From assembly GCA_028293545.1 (NCBI GenBank), contig JAQGOP010000053.1, positions 186,001 to 250,000 of the forward strand: a stretch of DNA of 64,000 bases. Direction: 5' to 3'. Positions 42,672-50,294 of this stretch are shown in pieces (position 1 is the first letter of the stretch; the number at the start of each line of letters is the position of its first letter). The notes below the pieces were generated by a model. The model was given only the letters and a program-made list of their open reading frames with translations, was not told the origin of the DNA and did no database searches. The position numbers and the translations under genes are program-made. Origin of the DNA: Verrucomicrobiota bacterium (GTDB lineage: Bacteria; Verrucomicrobiota; Verrucomicrobiia; Opitutales; Opitutaceae).

Positions 42672-44258
42672 ATGAATCAACCGGCACCGGCGCCCCTAGC
42701 ACAGCCTTCCAAGGGCACCGTCTACGGCGCTTGGACGCTATTAAAGTCGATCGGCAGGGGCGGAAACGGTGAGGTATGGATGACTTCCCGCGACGGAAAT
42801 TTCTTTGCGATCAAGCTGCTCACCAAAACTAAGCCGATCGCGTATGGCCGATTCAAGGACGAGGTCACGGTCATGGCAGGCTGTGGTGTTTCCGGAGTCG
42901 TTCCTATCATCGACCAGAACCTCCCCGCAAATTGTGCGACGGAACGAGCGTGGTATGTCATGCCCTTGGGCACGCCGGCAGTGCAGTTTCTCCGCGAAGC
43001 CCGGTTCCGAGCGATCGTGGAGCAGGTCGCGGCGGTCGCCGAAGTACTGAGGCAATTACACGCGAAGGAGATTTTTCACCGCGACATCAAACCAGAAAAC
43101 CTGATCACGATCGATGGCCAGACGGCGATAGGCGACTTTGGCCTCGTCGATTATCCCGCGAAGGCCAGCTACACGGGCGTGAAGGAACGGCTTGGACCCA
43201 AGTGGACCATGGCTCCCGAAGTTTCCCGCAGCGGGACCAAGGCTCAACCGGGGCCGGCCGATGTATTCGCGTTGGCGAAAACGCTTTGGATTCTTCTCAC
43301 CAAAATCCCGCAGGGGTTCGACGGCCCGTACAGTTCGGTCGAGGGAGTCTCCCTGGAGAAATACGCCGACGGCGCATTCATCGCGCCACTGGAAAAGTTA
43401 CTCGCGGCCGCGACCGCTTTGGATCCTGCGATGCGCCCTTCCATGGAGGATTTTACAGCCGGCTTACTGGATTGGCTTAAAATGGAAGAGAATTTCCATT
43501 CCCGGAATCCGCTGGAGTGGGCGGACGTGCAGGCCCGCATCTTCCCCAAGTTCGTTCCCAGCCGCGCTATCTGGTCCGAGATGGGGGACATCGTGGCCGT
43601 GCTGAACGAGCTGGGTGCCCGTTCGGACATGAATCACATGTTTCTTGCGAGCGGGGGCGGGCTCGATCTTACAGGCGCACAGCTGGCCCGGCGGGAGACA
43701 GGGTGCATCGAACTCTTGTTTGGTGGCTTGGTTAGCCTCCTTAAACCCCAACGTCTCCTATTCGAGAGCTTCGGCAGCGATCTCCAGTGGAACTACTTTC
43801 GACTCGAGGCCGACACCCTCGCACCGAGTGACGTCTACGAGGGCGCGGAGAAGGTTGGTTACGAAGAACTGACCGAGATTGGGGGCGAGTTTTATGCCGA
43901 CCGCGGATACTGGGACGAAGGGTACTACCGAGACGAGAAGCTCCCCGAGAATTCTCGGGTGGTGATGCGCTATTTCAGGGGGTCGTTCGTCATTTTTCAA
44001 AAGTCGTCGATTTACAACAAAATCGGCGCCACCTACGACCGCCGCCACGATAAAATGACCGCGGATGAATTCCGAAAATACATCTCCGACACCGTCCAAC
44101 AGCTGGCGGCGCGTCAGGCGGCAGCGAGCGCTGTAGCCGCTCCCACGTCGACGCCGTCTCCCGCGGCGCGTCCACCCGGCTCGGCGGCCAAACGACTGTC
44201 CAGCATTAGCGCGATGCTACGAGAACTGCATGAGGCCGAAGGCGCTGATGATCGTTAA
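42672..44258 (+). CDS. Ser/Thr protein kinase with unknown C-terminal domain
   Basis: This is a 528-residue soluble kinase. The Hanks-type domain includes the glycine loop 'GRGGNGEVW', Lys48 in 'FAIKLL', catalytic 'HRDIKPENL' near 136, 'GDFGLVD' near 155 and 'MAPEV'. The kinase part ends near residue 275 ('MRPSMEDFTAGLLDWL'). About 200 residues of unrecognised domain follow ('NPLEWADVQARIFPKF', 'GCIELLFGGLVSLLKPQRLLFESFG') and an Ala/Pro-rich tail. No transmembrane or PASTA region is present, unlike housekeeping kinases. The frame opens at 42534, but the ATG at 42672 begins a sensible N-terminus. Solitary kinases on islands can be phage-responsive (Stk2-like); here that is only a possibility. 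Confidence 0.85.
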   Translation: MNQPAPAPLAQPSKGTVYGAWTLLKSIGRGGNGEVWMTSRDGNFFAIKLLTKTKPIAYGRFKDEVTVMAGCGVSGVVPIIDQNLPANCATERAWYVMPLGTPAVQFLREARFRAIVEQVAAVAEVLRQLHAKEIFHRDIKPENLITIDGQTAIGDFGLVDYPAKASYTGVKERLGPKWTMAPEVSRSGTKAQPGPADVFALAKTLWILLTKIPQGFDGPYSSVEGVSLEKYADGAFIAPLEKLLAAATALDPAMRPSMEDFTAGLLDWLKMEENFHSRNPLEWADVQARIFPKFVPSRAIWSEMGDIVAVLNELGARSDMNHMFLASGGGLDLTGAQLARRETGCIELLFGGLVSLLKPQRLLFESFGSDLQWNYFRLEADTLAPSDVYEGAEKVGYEELTEIGGEFYADRGYWDEGYYRDEKLPENSRVVMRYFRGSFVIFQKSSIYNKIGATYDRRHDKMTADEFRKYISDTVQQLAARQAAASAVAAPTSTPSPAARPPGSAAKRLSSISAMLRELHEAEGADDR

Positions 44259-44309
44259 TCGCGTCCTTCTTCAGGTTATGAGCGCTTAAAGACGCCCGCA
44301 GAAGATTTC

Positions 44310-44339
44310 ACGCTGCAAGCGCTTGGCAGATTGCAGCGT
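44310..44339. terminator. Inverted repeat after the kinase gene
   Basis: ACGCTGCAA and TTGCAGCGT form a perfect 9 bp stem around a 12-base loop, 51 bases after the kinase stop. It lacks a following T-run, so it is a weak candidate terminator. It could equally be an operator upstream of lexA. Confidence 0.35.
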
Positions 44340-44403
44340 TAGGAGTCTTACATCATTTAGGCGAAATCCTGCGCTTGCCTTACATCCTTTGGACTATCAC
44401 CTG

Positions 44404-44425
44404 ATGCCTATCAACTGATAGGCAT
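44404..44425. promoter_or_regulatory. Palindromic operator overlapping lexA start (LexA box)
   Basis: A-TGCCTATC-AACT-GATAGGCA-T is a perfect inverted repeat with 9 bp arms and a four-base centre. Its last two bases are the A and T of the lexA ATG (44424). Position at an autoregulated repressor gene, length and symmetry fit a LexA operator, which would repress the whole lexA-imuA-imuB-dnaE2 operon. The sequence differs from both the E. coli (CTGT-N8-ACAG) and Gram-positive (GAAC-N4-GTTC) boxes. Because the box occupies the ribosome-binding region, the transcript may be leaderless. Confidence 0.7.
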
Positions 44426-45035
44426 GACCGACCGCCAAGAAGAGATTCTTAATTTCGTCCGCGACTACCAGTCGAAGCAGGGCATCGCGGCCTCCACCCG
44501 TGAAATCGCCCGCTCCTTTGGCGTGAGCCAGCCCACGATCCTCCAGCACCTGCAGGCCCTCGCGCGCCACGGCGCATTGGCCAAACTCGCCGACGGCAAG
44601 TGGGGCCTCAAACCCTCCGCCGCGCAAAGCCAGCTCTTCGAAGCTCCCGTTTATGGCGCGATCCCGGCCGGACTCCCCGCCATGTCGGAGCAGGAGCCCG
44701 AGGACACGATTTCAATCGATCCCGCCGTCTTCGGTCTCCGCAAGCCGCGTCCCGGCAACTTCTGGTTTCTCCGCGTCACCGGCGACTCGATGATCGGTGC
44801 CAAAATCTTCGACGGCGACCTCGTGGCGCTCGTCCGTCGGGACGCGAAGCCCGGCGACATCATCGCCGCCCTGGTCGATGACACCACGACGACGTTAAAA
44901 CACGTCGTGAAGGAGCGAGGGCGAACGCTCCTCCGGGCCGCGAATCCGCGGTTCGCCGACATCACGCCAACGCGACTCGAGTCGCAGGGCGTGGTGGTCG
45001 GAGTGATCCGCCGTGGTTTCGGTGCAACTGCATGA
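44424..45035 (+). CDS. lexA: LexA SOS repressor
   Basis: This is a 203-residue protein. An N-terminal winged helix 'TDRQEEILNFVRDYQSKQGIAASTREIARSFGVSQPTILQHL' is followed by the auto-cleavage site Ala82-Gly83 in 'YGAIPAGLPA'. The catalytic dyad is Ser122 ('GDSMIG') and Lys159 ('TTTTLKHV'). All residues needed for RecA-stimulated self-cleavage are present. It is the first gene of the mutagenesis operon; imuA starts immediately after its stop. The palindrome over its start codon implies autoregulation. The N-terminus matches other LexA proteins, supporting this start. Confidence 0.95.
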   Translation: MTDRQEEILNFVRDYQSKQGIAASTREIARSFGVSQPTILQHLQALARHGALAKLADGKWGLKPSAAQSQLFEAPVYGAIPAGLPAMSEQEPEDTISIDPAVFGLRKPRPGNFWFLRVTGDSMIGAKIFDGDLVALVRRDAKPGDIIAALVDDTTTTLKHVVKERGRTLLRAANPRFADITPTRLESQGVVVGVIRRGFGATA

Positions 45036-45695
45036 GTGCCTGTGCCGAAATCCAAATCCATCGCCGAACTGCGGACCCTCGTCGCCGCTTGGACTCCTGC
45101 GCCCGTCGCGCGCAGCGGGGACGGAATCGCCACCGGCGTCGCCTCGATTGACGAGGCCCTCGGCGGCGGTCTTCCGCGCGGCCGGGTCACGGAGTTAGTC
45201 TCCGCGCTGCCGAGCTCGGGCGGCGAACTGGTCTTCGCGAGTATCTTGAAAGCGACGCGGGCCTCGCGGCTGCGTGTCGCCTTGATCGATGCGGCGGATG
45301 GCTTCGCCCCGCGCACCTTTGCACCGGACCTCCTGCGGCACCTCGTGTGGGTGCGCGCGAAGTCCGTCACGGAAGCGGTCGCCTGCTTCGACGTCCTCGT
45401 CCGCGACGGCAACTACGCCGTGATCGTCTTCGATGTGCGGAACGTCGCGCCGCGCGCCTTGAAGCAGCAGCCCGCCAGCGCCTGGCATCGGCTGCGCCTC
45501 GCCTCCGAACAAAACGCCGGTGCCGTCCTCATCCAGACGCGCGTGGGATTTTTCCCGGCCGTACCATGGCGTCTCATCCTCTCCCAACCGGTCAAGCTGG
45601 CGGAGTTGCGGACCGCGCGCGTGCGACGCATGGCGCACCTCGACGTCCAGATTGCGCGTGGCCACGGTGCCCTCGAGGAGGAGAAGACCGGATGA
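45036..45695 (+). CDS. imuA: ImuA, RecA-like mutasome protein
   Basis: This 219-residue protein starts at GTG 45036, directly after the lexA stop. A RecA-like core is seen as 'IATGVASIDEALGGGLPRGRVTELVSALPSSGGELVFASI'; the P-loop lacks the usual GKT and so may not bind ATP normally. It continues 'RVALIDAADGFAP' and 'LVWVRAKSVTEAVACFDVLVRDGNYAVIVFDVRNV', the ATPase-core-like strands. ImuA works with ImuB and DnaE2 in error-prone repair synthesis after DNA damage. The stop overlaps the imuB start (ATGA at 45692). Confidence 0.9.
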   Translation: MPVPKSKSIAELRTLVAAWTPAPVARSGDGIATGVASIDEALGGGLPRGRVTELVSALPSSGGELVFASILKATRASRLRVALIDAADGFAPRTFAPDLLRHLVWVRAKSVTEAVACFDVLVRDGNYAVIVFDVRNVAPRALKQQPASAWHRLRLASEQNAGAVLIQTRVGFFPAVPWRLILSQPVKLAELRTARVRRMAHLDVQIARGHGALEEEKTG

Positions 45696-47140
45696 ATTTT
45701 GCCGTCATCTGGATTCCAAATTTCTCGCTGCTCGCCGTGCAGCGCAGTGAGCCATCGCTCTCCGGTCGGCCGGTGGCGCTTCTTGCCGGGGAAGGCCGGA
45801 AGGCGGTCGTCGTGGAATTTTCCCCCGAGGCGGCGAACGTCACCGCCGGTCTCGCCGGTCCGCTCGCGAGTGCCCGCTGTCCGGGCCTGCAGCTGCGCGA
45901 GCGTGACCTCGCCGCCGAGGACGAAGCGCAGCGCCTGCTCGTCGCCGCTGCCTTCGCCCTTTCCCCCCGCGTTGAATCCACCGCGCCCGGTAGCTGCACG
46001 GTGGATCTCCAGGGTGCGGATCCCGTCAATACAGAAGCGGCGATGCAAGCGCTCGTACTCACGCTGCACTCGCTTTCGCTGCCAGCCCGCATCGGGGCCG
46101 GCGAAACTCCTCTGCTTGCCCGGTACGCGGCGCGGCGGGCCGAGCCCGTCCTCGTCATCCGGTCGCGCGCGGCCTTCTTAAGTTCGCTGCCGCTCGACTT
46201 CGCCGCGCCGATGCCGGCGCAAGCCGCGATCCTGCGCGGGTGGGGCATTGCCACCTTGGGCCAGCTCACGGCACTCGCCAAAGGCCAGGTTGGCGAGCGT
46301 CTCGGGCCCGAAGGCGTGCAGTTGTGGGAACGTGCGAACGGCGATTCGCCCAGCGTGCTCTGTCTCGCCGAACCCGCCCGCTCCTTTTTCGCTTCCTGGA
46401 ATTACGAGCCGCCGGTCGAGTCGATCGAGCCCCTGATGTTCAAACTGCGGCGCTACGCCGAGCGTGTCGCTGCCGAGTTGCGCGGCGCGGGGCTCGTCGC
46501 CGAGAAACTCACTCTCGCTCTTACCCTCGAGGACGAAACTGACTTTTGCCGCGACTACCGCCTGCCCGAACCCGGCGCGGACGTGGATTCGTGGCTCCGG
46601 GTCCTGCAGACGCATCTCGACACGGTCCGCCTGGAGGAACGCGTCGCCTCCGTTCGCCTCGTCGCGACCCCCGCTCGCCCGCAAGCCCGGCAGGACGGAC
46701 TCTTCGACACCGGCCTCACCGATCCGCATTCCTTTTGGGAAAATCTCGCGCGTCTCGCGGCCCTCGTGGGTGACGACCGCGTGGGAACGCCCGTGCATGT
46801 GGACAGTCACGCGCCGGATGCCTTTCGGCTCGAGCGCCCAGCCGTCACGGTGCTGCCTCCGGAACCAGACCCGGTGCATCCCCCGCGCGGCGGCGTCCTG
46901 CACCGTTTCTGTCCCGCGTGGCCGGTCCAGGTTTTCTGCACCGACCAGACTCCCGCCGCGATCAGCGGCGCCTTGCAAGGCGAAGTCTGCGCTAAGATCG
47001 GGCCGCATTACTTCAAAGGCGACTGGTGGAAACCCGGTGCGTGGGCCGTTGAGACGTGGCAGGTCGAGTTGACCGACGGCGGCGTCTACCAGCTGAGCAA
47101 AATCGAAAATGCGTGGTGGATCGAAGGGACGTTCGACTGA
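45692..47140 (+). CDS. imuB: ImuB, catalytically dead Y-family polymerase
   Basis: This is a 482-residue protein. The Y-family fold is recognisable ('GRPVALLAGEGRKAVVVEFSPEA' finger region, 'LPARIGAGETPLLARYAAR', 'WGIATLGQLTALAKGQVGERLG'). However, the N-terminal active-site Asp motif is replaced ('VIWIPNFSLLAVQR'), so it should not polymerise. A beta-clamp binding motif Gln-Asp-Gly-Leu-Phe is present near residue 334. ImuB is the hub that links DnaE2 to the sliding clamp. The start overlaps imuA and the stop is two bases before dnaE2. The frame before 45692 is a shadow of imuA. Confidence 0.92.
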   Translation: MNFAVIWIPNFSLLAVQRSEPSLSGRPVALLAGEGRKAVVVEFSPEAANVTAGLAGPLASARCPGLQLRERDLAAEDEAQRLLVAAAFALSPRVESTAPGSCTVDLQGADPVNTEAAMQALVLTLHSLSLPARIGAGETPLLARYAARRAEPVLVIRSRAAFLSSLPLDFAAPMPAQAAILRGWGIATLGQLTALAKGQVGERLGPEGVQLWERANGDSPSVLCLAEPARSFFASWNYEPPVESIEPLMFKLRRYAERVAAELRGAGLVAEKLTLALTLEDETDFCRDYRLPEPGADVDSWLRVLQTHLDTVRLEERVASVRLVATPARPQARQDGLFDTGLTDPHSFWENLARLAALVGDDRVGTPVHVDSHAPDAFRLERPAVTVLPPEPDPVHPPRGGVLHRFCPAWPVQVFCTDQTPAAISGALQGEVCAKIGPHYFKGDWWKPGAWAVETWQVELTDGGVYQLSKIENAWWIEGTFD

Positions 47141-47142
47141 CC

Positions 47143-50100
47143 ATGGCGTATGTCGAACTCCACGCGCGGAGCGCCTTCTCTTTCCTGCGCGGCGGTTCCT
47201 CCGCCGAGTCGCTTGCCCAGACCGCGGCGAAACTCGGACTTCTCGCGATGGCCCTCTGCGACCGCAACGGCGTGTATGGTGCCGTGCGCTTCCACGTCAC
47301 CGCGAAGGAGGTTGGCCTTCGCGCGCTCGTCGGCTGCGAACTCATCATGGAGGACGATTCAATCGTCCCGATCCTCATCACGTCGCAAGCGGGCTATCGG
47401 CAGCTCTGCGCCTTACTGACAACCGCGAATCTCCGCGCGGCGAAAGGCGAGGGGAGAATCGCGTGGCGCGAATTGGCCCAAGGTAACGACGGGATGCTCG
47501 CCCTCACCGGTGATGAGGAGGGACCCGTGCGTCGCGCGTGGCGCGAACGCGGGGTCGAAGCCGCCGCACTCGCCGCACAGCGGCTGCTAGGCATTTTCGG
47601 GCCCGACCGTCTTTACGCCGAACTGCAGCGGCACCATTTGCCCGACGAGGACGACGAGAATGATTTTTTAATCCAATGGGCCCGTGCTCACGGCGTCTCG
47701 CTCCTCGCAACCAACGGCGTTCGCTACGCGGCGCCCGACGACGCGCAGGTCCTCGATGTTTTCACTTGCCTGCGGCATCACGTGACCCTCGACCAAGCGG
47801 GGCGGCTCCTCGGCGCGAACCAGGAGGCGCACGTGAAACCGCCTGCGCAAATGTCCGCCCTCTTCGCGGATTTGCCCGAGGCGATCGCCAACACGGCCCG
47901 CGTCGCGGAGCGGATGGAGTTCACGCTCGCGAATCTCGGCTACCGCTTCCCCGACTATCCGACGCCCGACGGCCAGGACCAGGACACCTTCCTGCGCAAG
48001 GTGACGTACTTCGGCGCGCACCAGCGCTACGGCTCCGCGACCGGTCAGGTCCGCACGCAGCTCGACCGCGAGCTGGCGCTTATCTCCAAGCTCCAGTTTC
48101 CGGGATATTTTTTGATGGTCTGGGATCTTTGCGCCTTCGCGCGCGAACGCGGCATCTTGGTCCAGGGCCGCGGCTCCGCCGCCAATTCCGCCGTCTGCTA
48201 CGCCCTCGGCATCACCGCCGTCGATCCCATCGCGTCCAAACTCCTCTTCGAGCGCTTCCTCTCCGAAGGCCGCTCCGATTGGCCCGACATCGATTTGGAC
48301 TTCCCCTCCGGCGACCGCCGCGAGGACGTGATCCAGGAAGTCTACCGCCGCTACGGCCGCACGGGCACCGCGATGACGGCGAATGTCATCACCTACCAGT
48401 CCCGCATCACCATGCGCGAAGTGGGGAAGGTGTTCGGTTTTTCCGAGGATGTCCTGGACCGCTTCAGCTCTCTCTTCGCCCACGGCGATCTCCCGGAAAC
48501 ACTGGACTTGAAAACTCAGCTCCAAGCCGCCGGCGTCGCGGGCGACAACCCCCGCGCGCGCCAGCTCCTCGAAACCTGCGCCCGCGTGCACGGCCTCCCG
48601 CGCCACTTGGGGCAGCATTCCGGCGGGATGGTCCTCTCTCACGGGAATCTCTCGCAATTCGTCCCGCTCGAGAATGCCTCCATGCCCGGCCGCTCCGTCA
48701 TTCAATGGGACAAGACCGACTGCGAGGAAATGGGTATCGTGAAAGTCGATCTCCTCGGCCTCGGGATGATGGCCGTTCTCCAGGACTCGCTCGAAATTTG
48801 CGCGGCGCGCGGCCGGCCCGTCGACCTGGCCGGGCTGCCGAAGGACGACCCCGCGACCTTCAAGGCGATCCAGGAAGCGGACACGGTCGGCATGTTCCAG
48901 ATCGAGAGCCGTGCCCAGATGGCGACGCTCCCGCGCATGAAGCCGGAGACCTTCTACGATTTGGCGATCGAGGTTGCGATCATCCGGCCCGGACCGATTC
49001 AGGGCGAAGCGACCAATCCCTACCTGAACCGCCGCCAGGGCAAGGAACCGGTCACCTACATGGACGAGCGTCTGAAACCCATCCTCGAGCGCACCCTCGG
49101 AATCGTGATCTTCCAGGAGCAGATCCTCCGGATCGCGATGGAGCTCGCGAACTTCACCGCGAGCGAAGCCGACGAACTGCGCCGCGCGATCGGCTTCACC
49201 CGCTCGCGCGAGCGCCTGAACCGGATGGAGGAAAAACTGCACGCTGGTCTCAAAGCCAATGGAGTCTCCGAGGCCGCCTCCGACTCCATCCGCAAATCGC
49301 TTTCGTCCTTCGCGCTCTATGGTTTCCCTGAAAGCCATGCGATTTCCTTCGCCCTGATCGCCTATGCGAGCGCGTGGCTTCGCACGCATCGCGCCACCGC
49401 GTTCTACGCCGGACTCCTCAACAACCAGCCGATGGGTTTTTATTCCGTCGCGACCTTGGTCCAGGATGCACGGCGGCATCACGTGAAGGTGCTCCCGGTC
49501 TGTATCCGCGAGTCGCAGGAGAAGTGCCAGGCGATCGACGACACCACGATGCGACTGGGCTTCCTGTCGGTGCGCGGACTGCGCGCGGCGTCGATTGCAC
49601 GAATTCTCACGGCGCGCTCGGAACGCGTGTTCACATCGGTGCCGGATTTTATGCGGCGCACGGATTTGTCGGCGAAGGATCGCCGCGCGCTCGCCCTCGC
49701 TGGCGCCCTCAACGATTTCGCCGAGCATCGCCGCGCGGCTTTGTGGGAAGTGGAAACGACGGACAGCGGCGATGAACTCTTTCGTTCTGCGCCCGCTGCA
49801 ACGAATGAGACCGAGCTTTCCCCGCTCGAACGCATGACGCACCTCGAGCGTCTGCAAGCGGACTACGCGACCCTTGGACTCACCACGGGCCGCCATCCGA
49901 TGGCGCTCCTTCGGCCCCAACTTCCCAACACCGTGCCCGCCGCGGAACTGAAAAATCTCGCCCACGGCACGCGCGTCCAAGTGGCCGGCTCTGCCATCAC
50001 CCGCCAGCGCCCCGGCACCGCGAAAGGCTTCTGCTTCATCACGCTCGAGGACGAAACCGGCCACACAAACGCCATCGTCCGACCCCAGATGTTCGAGGAC

Positions 50101-50247
50101 TACCGTTTGGTCATCAACCTCGAGTCCTCGCTCCTCATCACCGGCCGCGTGCAAAACGAGAGCGGGGTGATCCACGTTATGGCGGAGAAGATCGAGGCGA
50201 TGCCCGCCCTCGGGCTGCCGGAGCAGGCGTCGCACGATTATCACTGA
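47143..50247 (+). CDS. dnaE2: Error-prone DNA polymerase DnaE2
   Basis: This 1034-residue C-family polymerase is the size of DnaE2 (shorter than the ~1160-residue replicative DnaE). The N-terminal PHP domain starts 'YVELHARSAFSFLRGGSS'. The palm has catalytic aspartates in 'WPDIDLDFPSGDRRED' near residue 383. The family also shows 'HLGQHSGGMVLS' and 'IRPGPIQGEATNPYL'. An OB-fold near the C-terminus ('TRVQVAGSAITRQRPGTAKGFCFITLEDETG') completes it. Start ATG 47143 is two bases after imuB; the frame reaching back to 47056 is shadow. It performs mutagenic lesion bypass with ImuA and ImuB under LexA control. Confidence 0.95.
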   Translation: MAYVELHARSAFSFLRGGSSAESLAQTAAKLGLLAMALCDRNGVYGAVRFHVTAKEVGLRALVGCELIMEDDSIVPILITSQAGYRQLCALLTTANLRAAKGEGRIAWRELAQGNDGMLALTGDEEGPVRRAWRERGVEAAALAAQRLLGIFGPDRLYAELQRHHLPDEDDENDFLIQWARAHGVSLLATNGVRYAAPDDAQVLDVFTCLRHHVTLDQAGRLLGANQEAHVKPPAQMSALFADLPEAIANTARVAERMEFTLANLGYRFPDYPTPDGQDQDTFLRKVTYFGAHQRYGSATGQVRTQLDRELALISKLQFPGYFLMVWDLCAFARERGILVQGRGSAANSAVCYALGITAVDPIASKLLFERFLSEGRSDWPDIDLDFPSGDRREDVIQEVYRRYGRTGTAMTANVITYQSRITMREVGKVFGFSEDVLDRFSSLFAHGDLPETLDLKTQLQAAGVAGDNPRARQLLETCARVHGLPRHLGQHSGGMVLSHGNLSQFVPLENASMPGRSVIQWDKTDCEEMGIVKVDLLGLGMMAVLQDSLEICAARGRPVDLAGLPKDDPATFKAIQEADTVGMFQIESRAQMATLPRMKPETFYDLAIEVAIIRPGPIQGEATNPYLNRRQGKEPVTYMDERLKPILERTLGIVIFQEQILRIAMELANFTASEADELRRAIGFTRSRERLNRMEEKLHAGLKANGVSEAASDSIRKSLSSFALYGFPESHAISFALIAYASAWLRTHRATAFYAGLLNNQPMGFYSVATLVQDARRHHVKVLPVCIRESQEKCQAIDDTTMRLGFLSVRGLRAASIARILTARSERVFTSVPDFMRRTDLSAKDRRALALAGALNDFAEHRRAALWEVETTDSGDELFRSAPAATNETELSPLERMTHLERLQADYATLGLTTGRHPMALLRPQLPNTVPAAELKNLAHGTRVQVAGSAITRQRPGTAKGFCFITLEDETGHTNAIVRPQMFEDYRLVINLESSLLITGRVQNESGVIHVMAEKIEAMPALGLPEQASHDYH

Positions 50248-50294
50248 CACAACGTCCCGCGTAAAGCGCGGTGGTCCCGGTCCCGCGACGCCAG

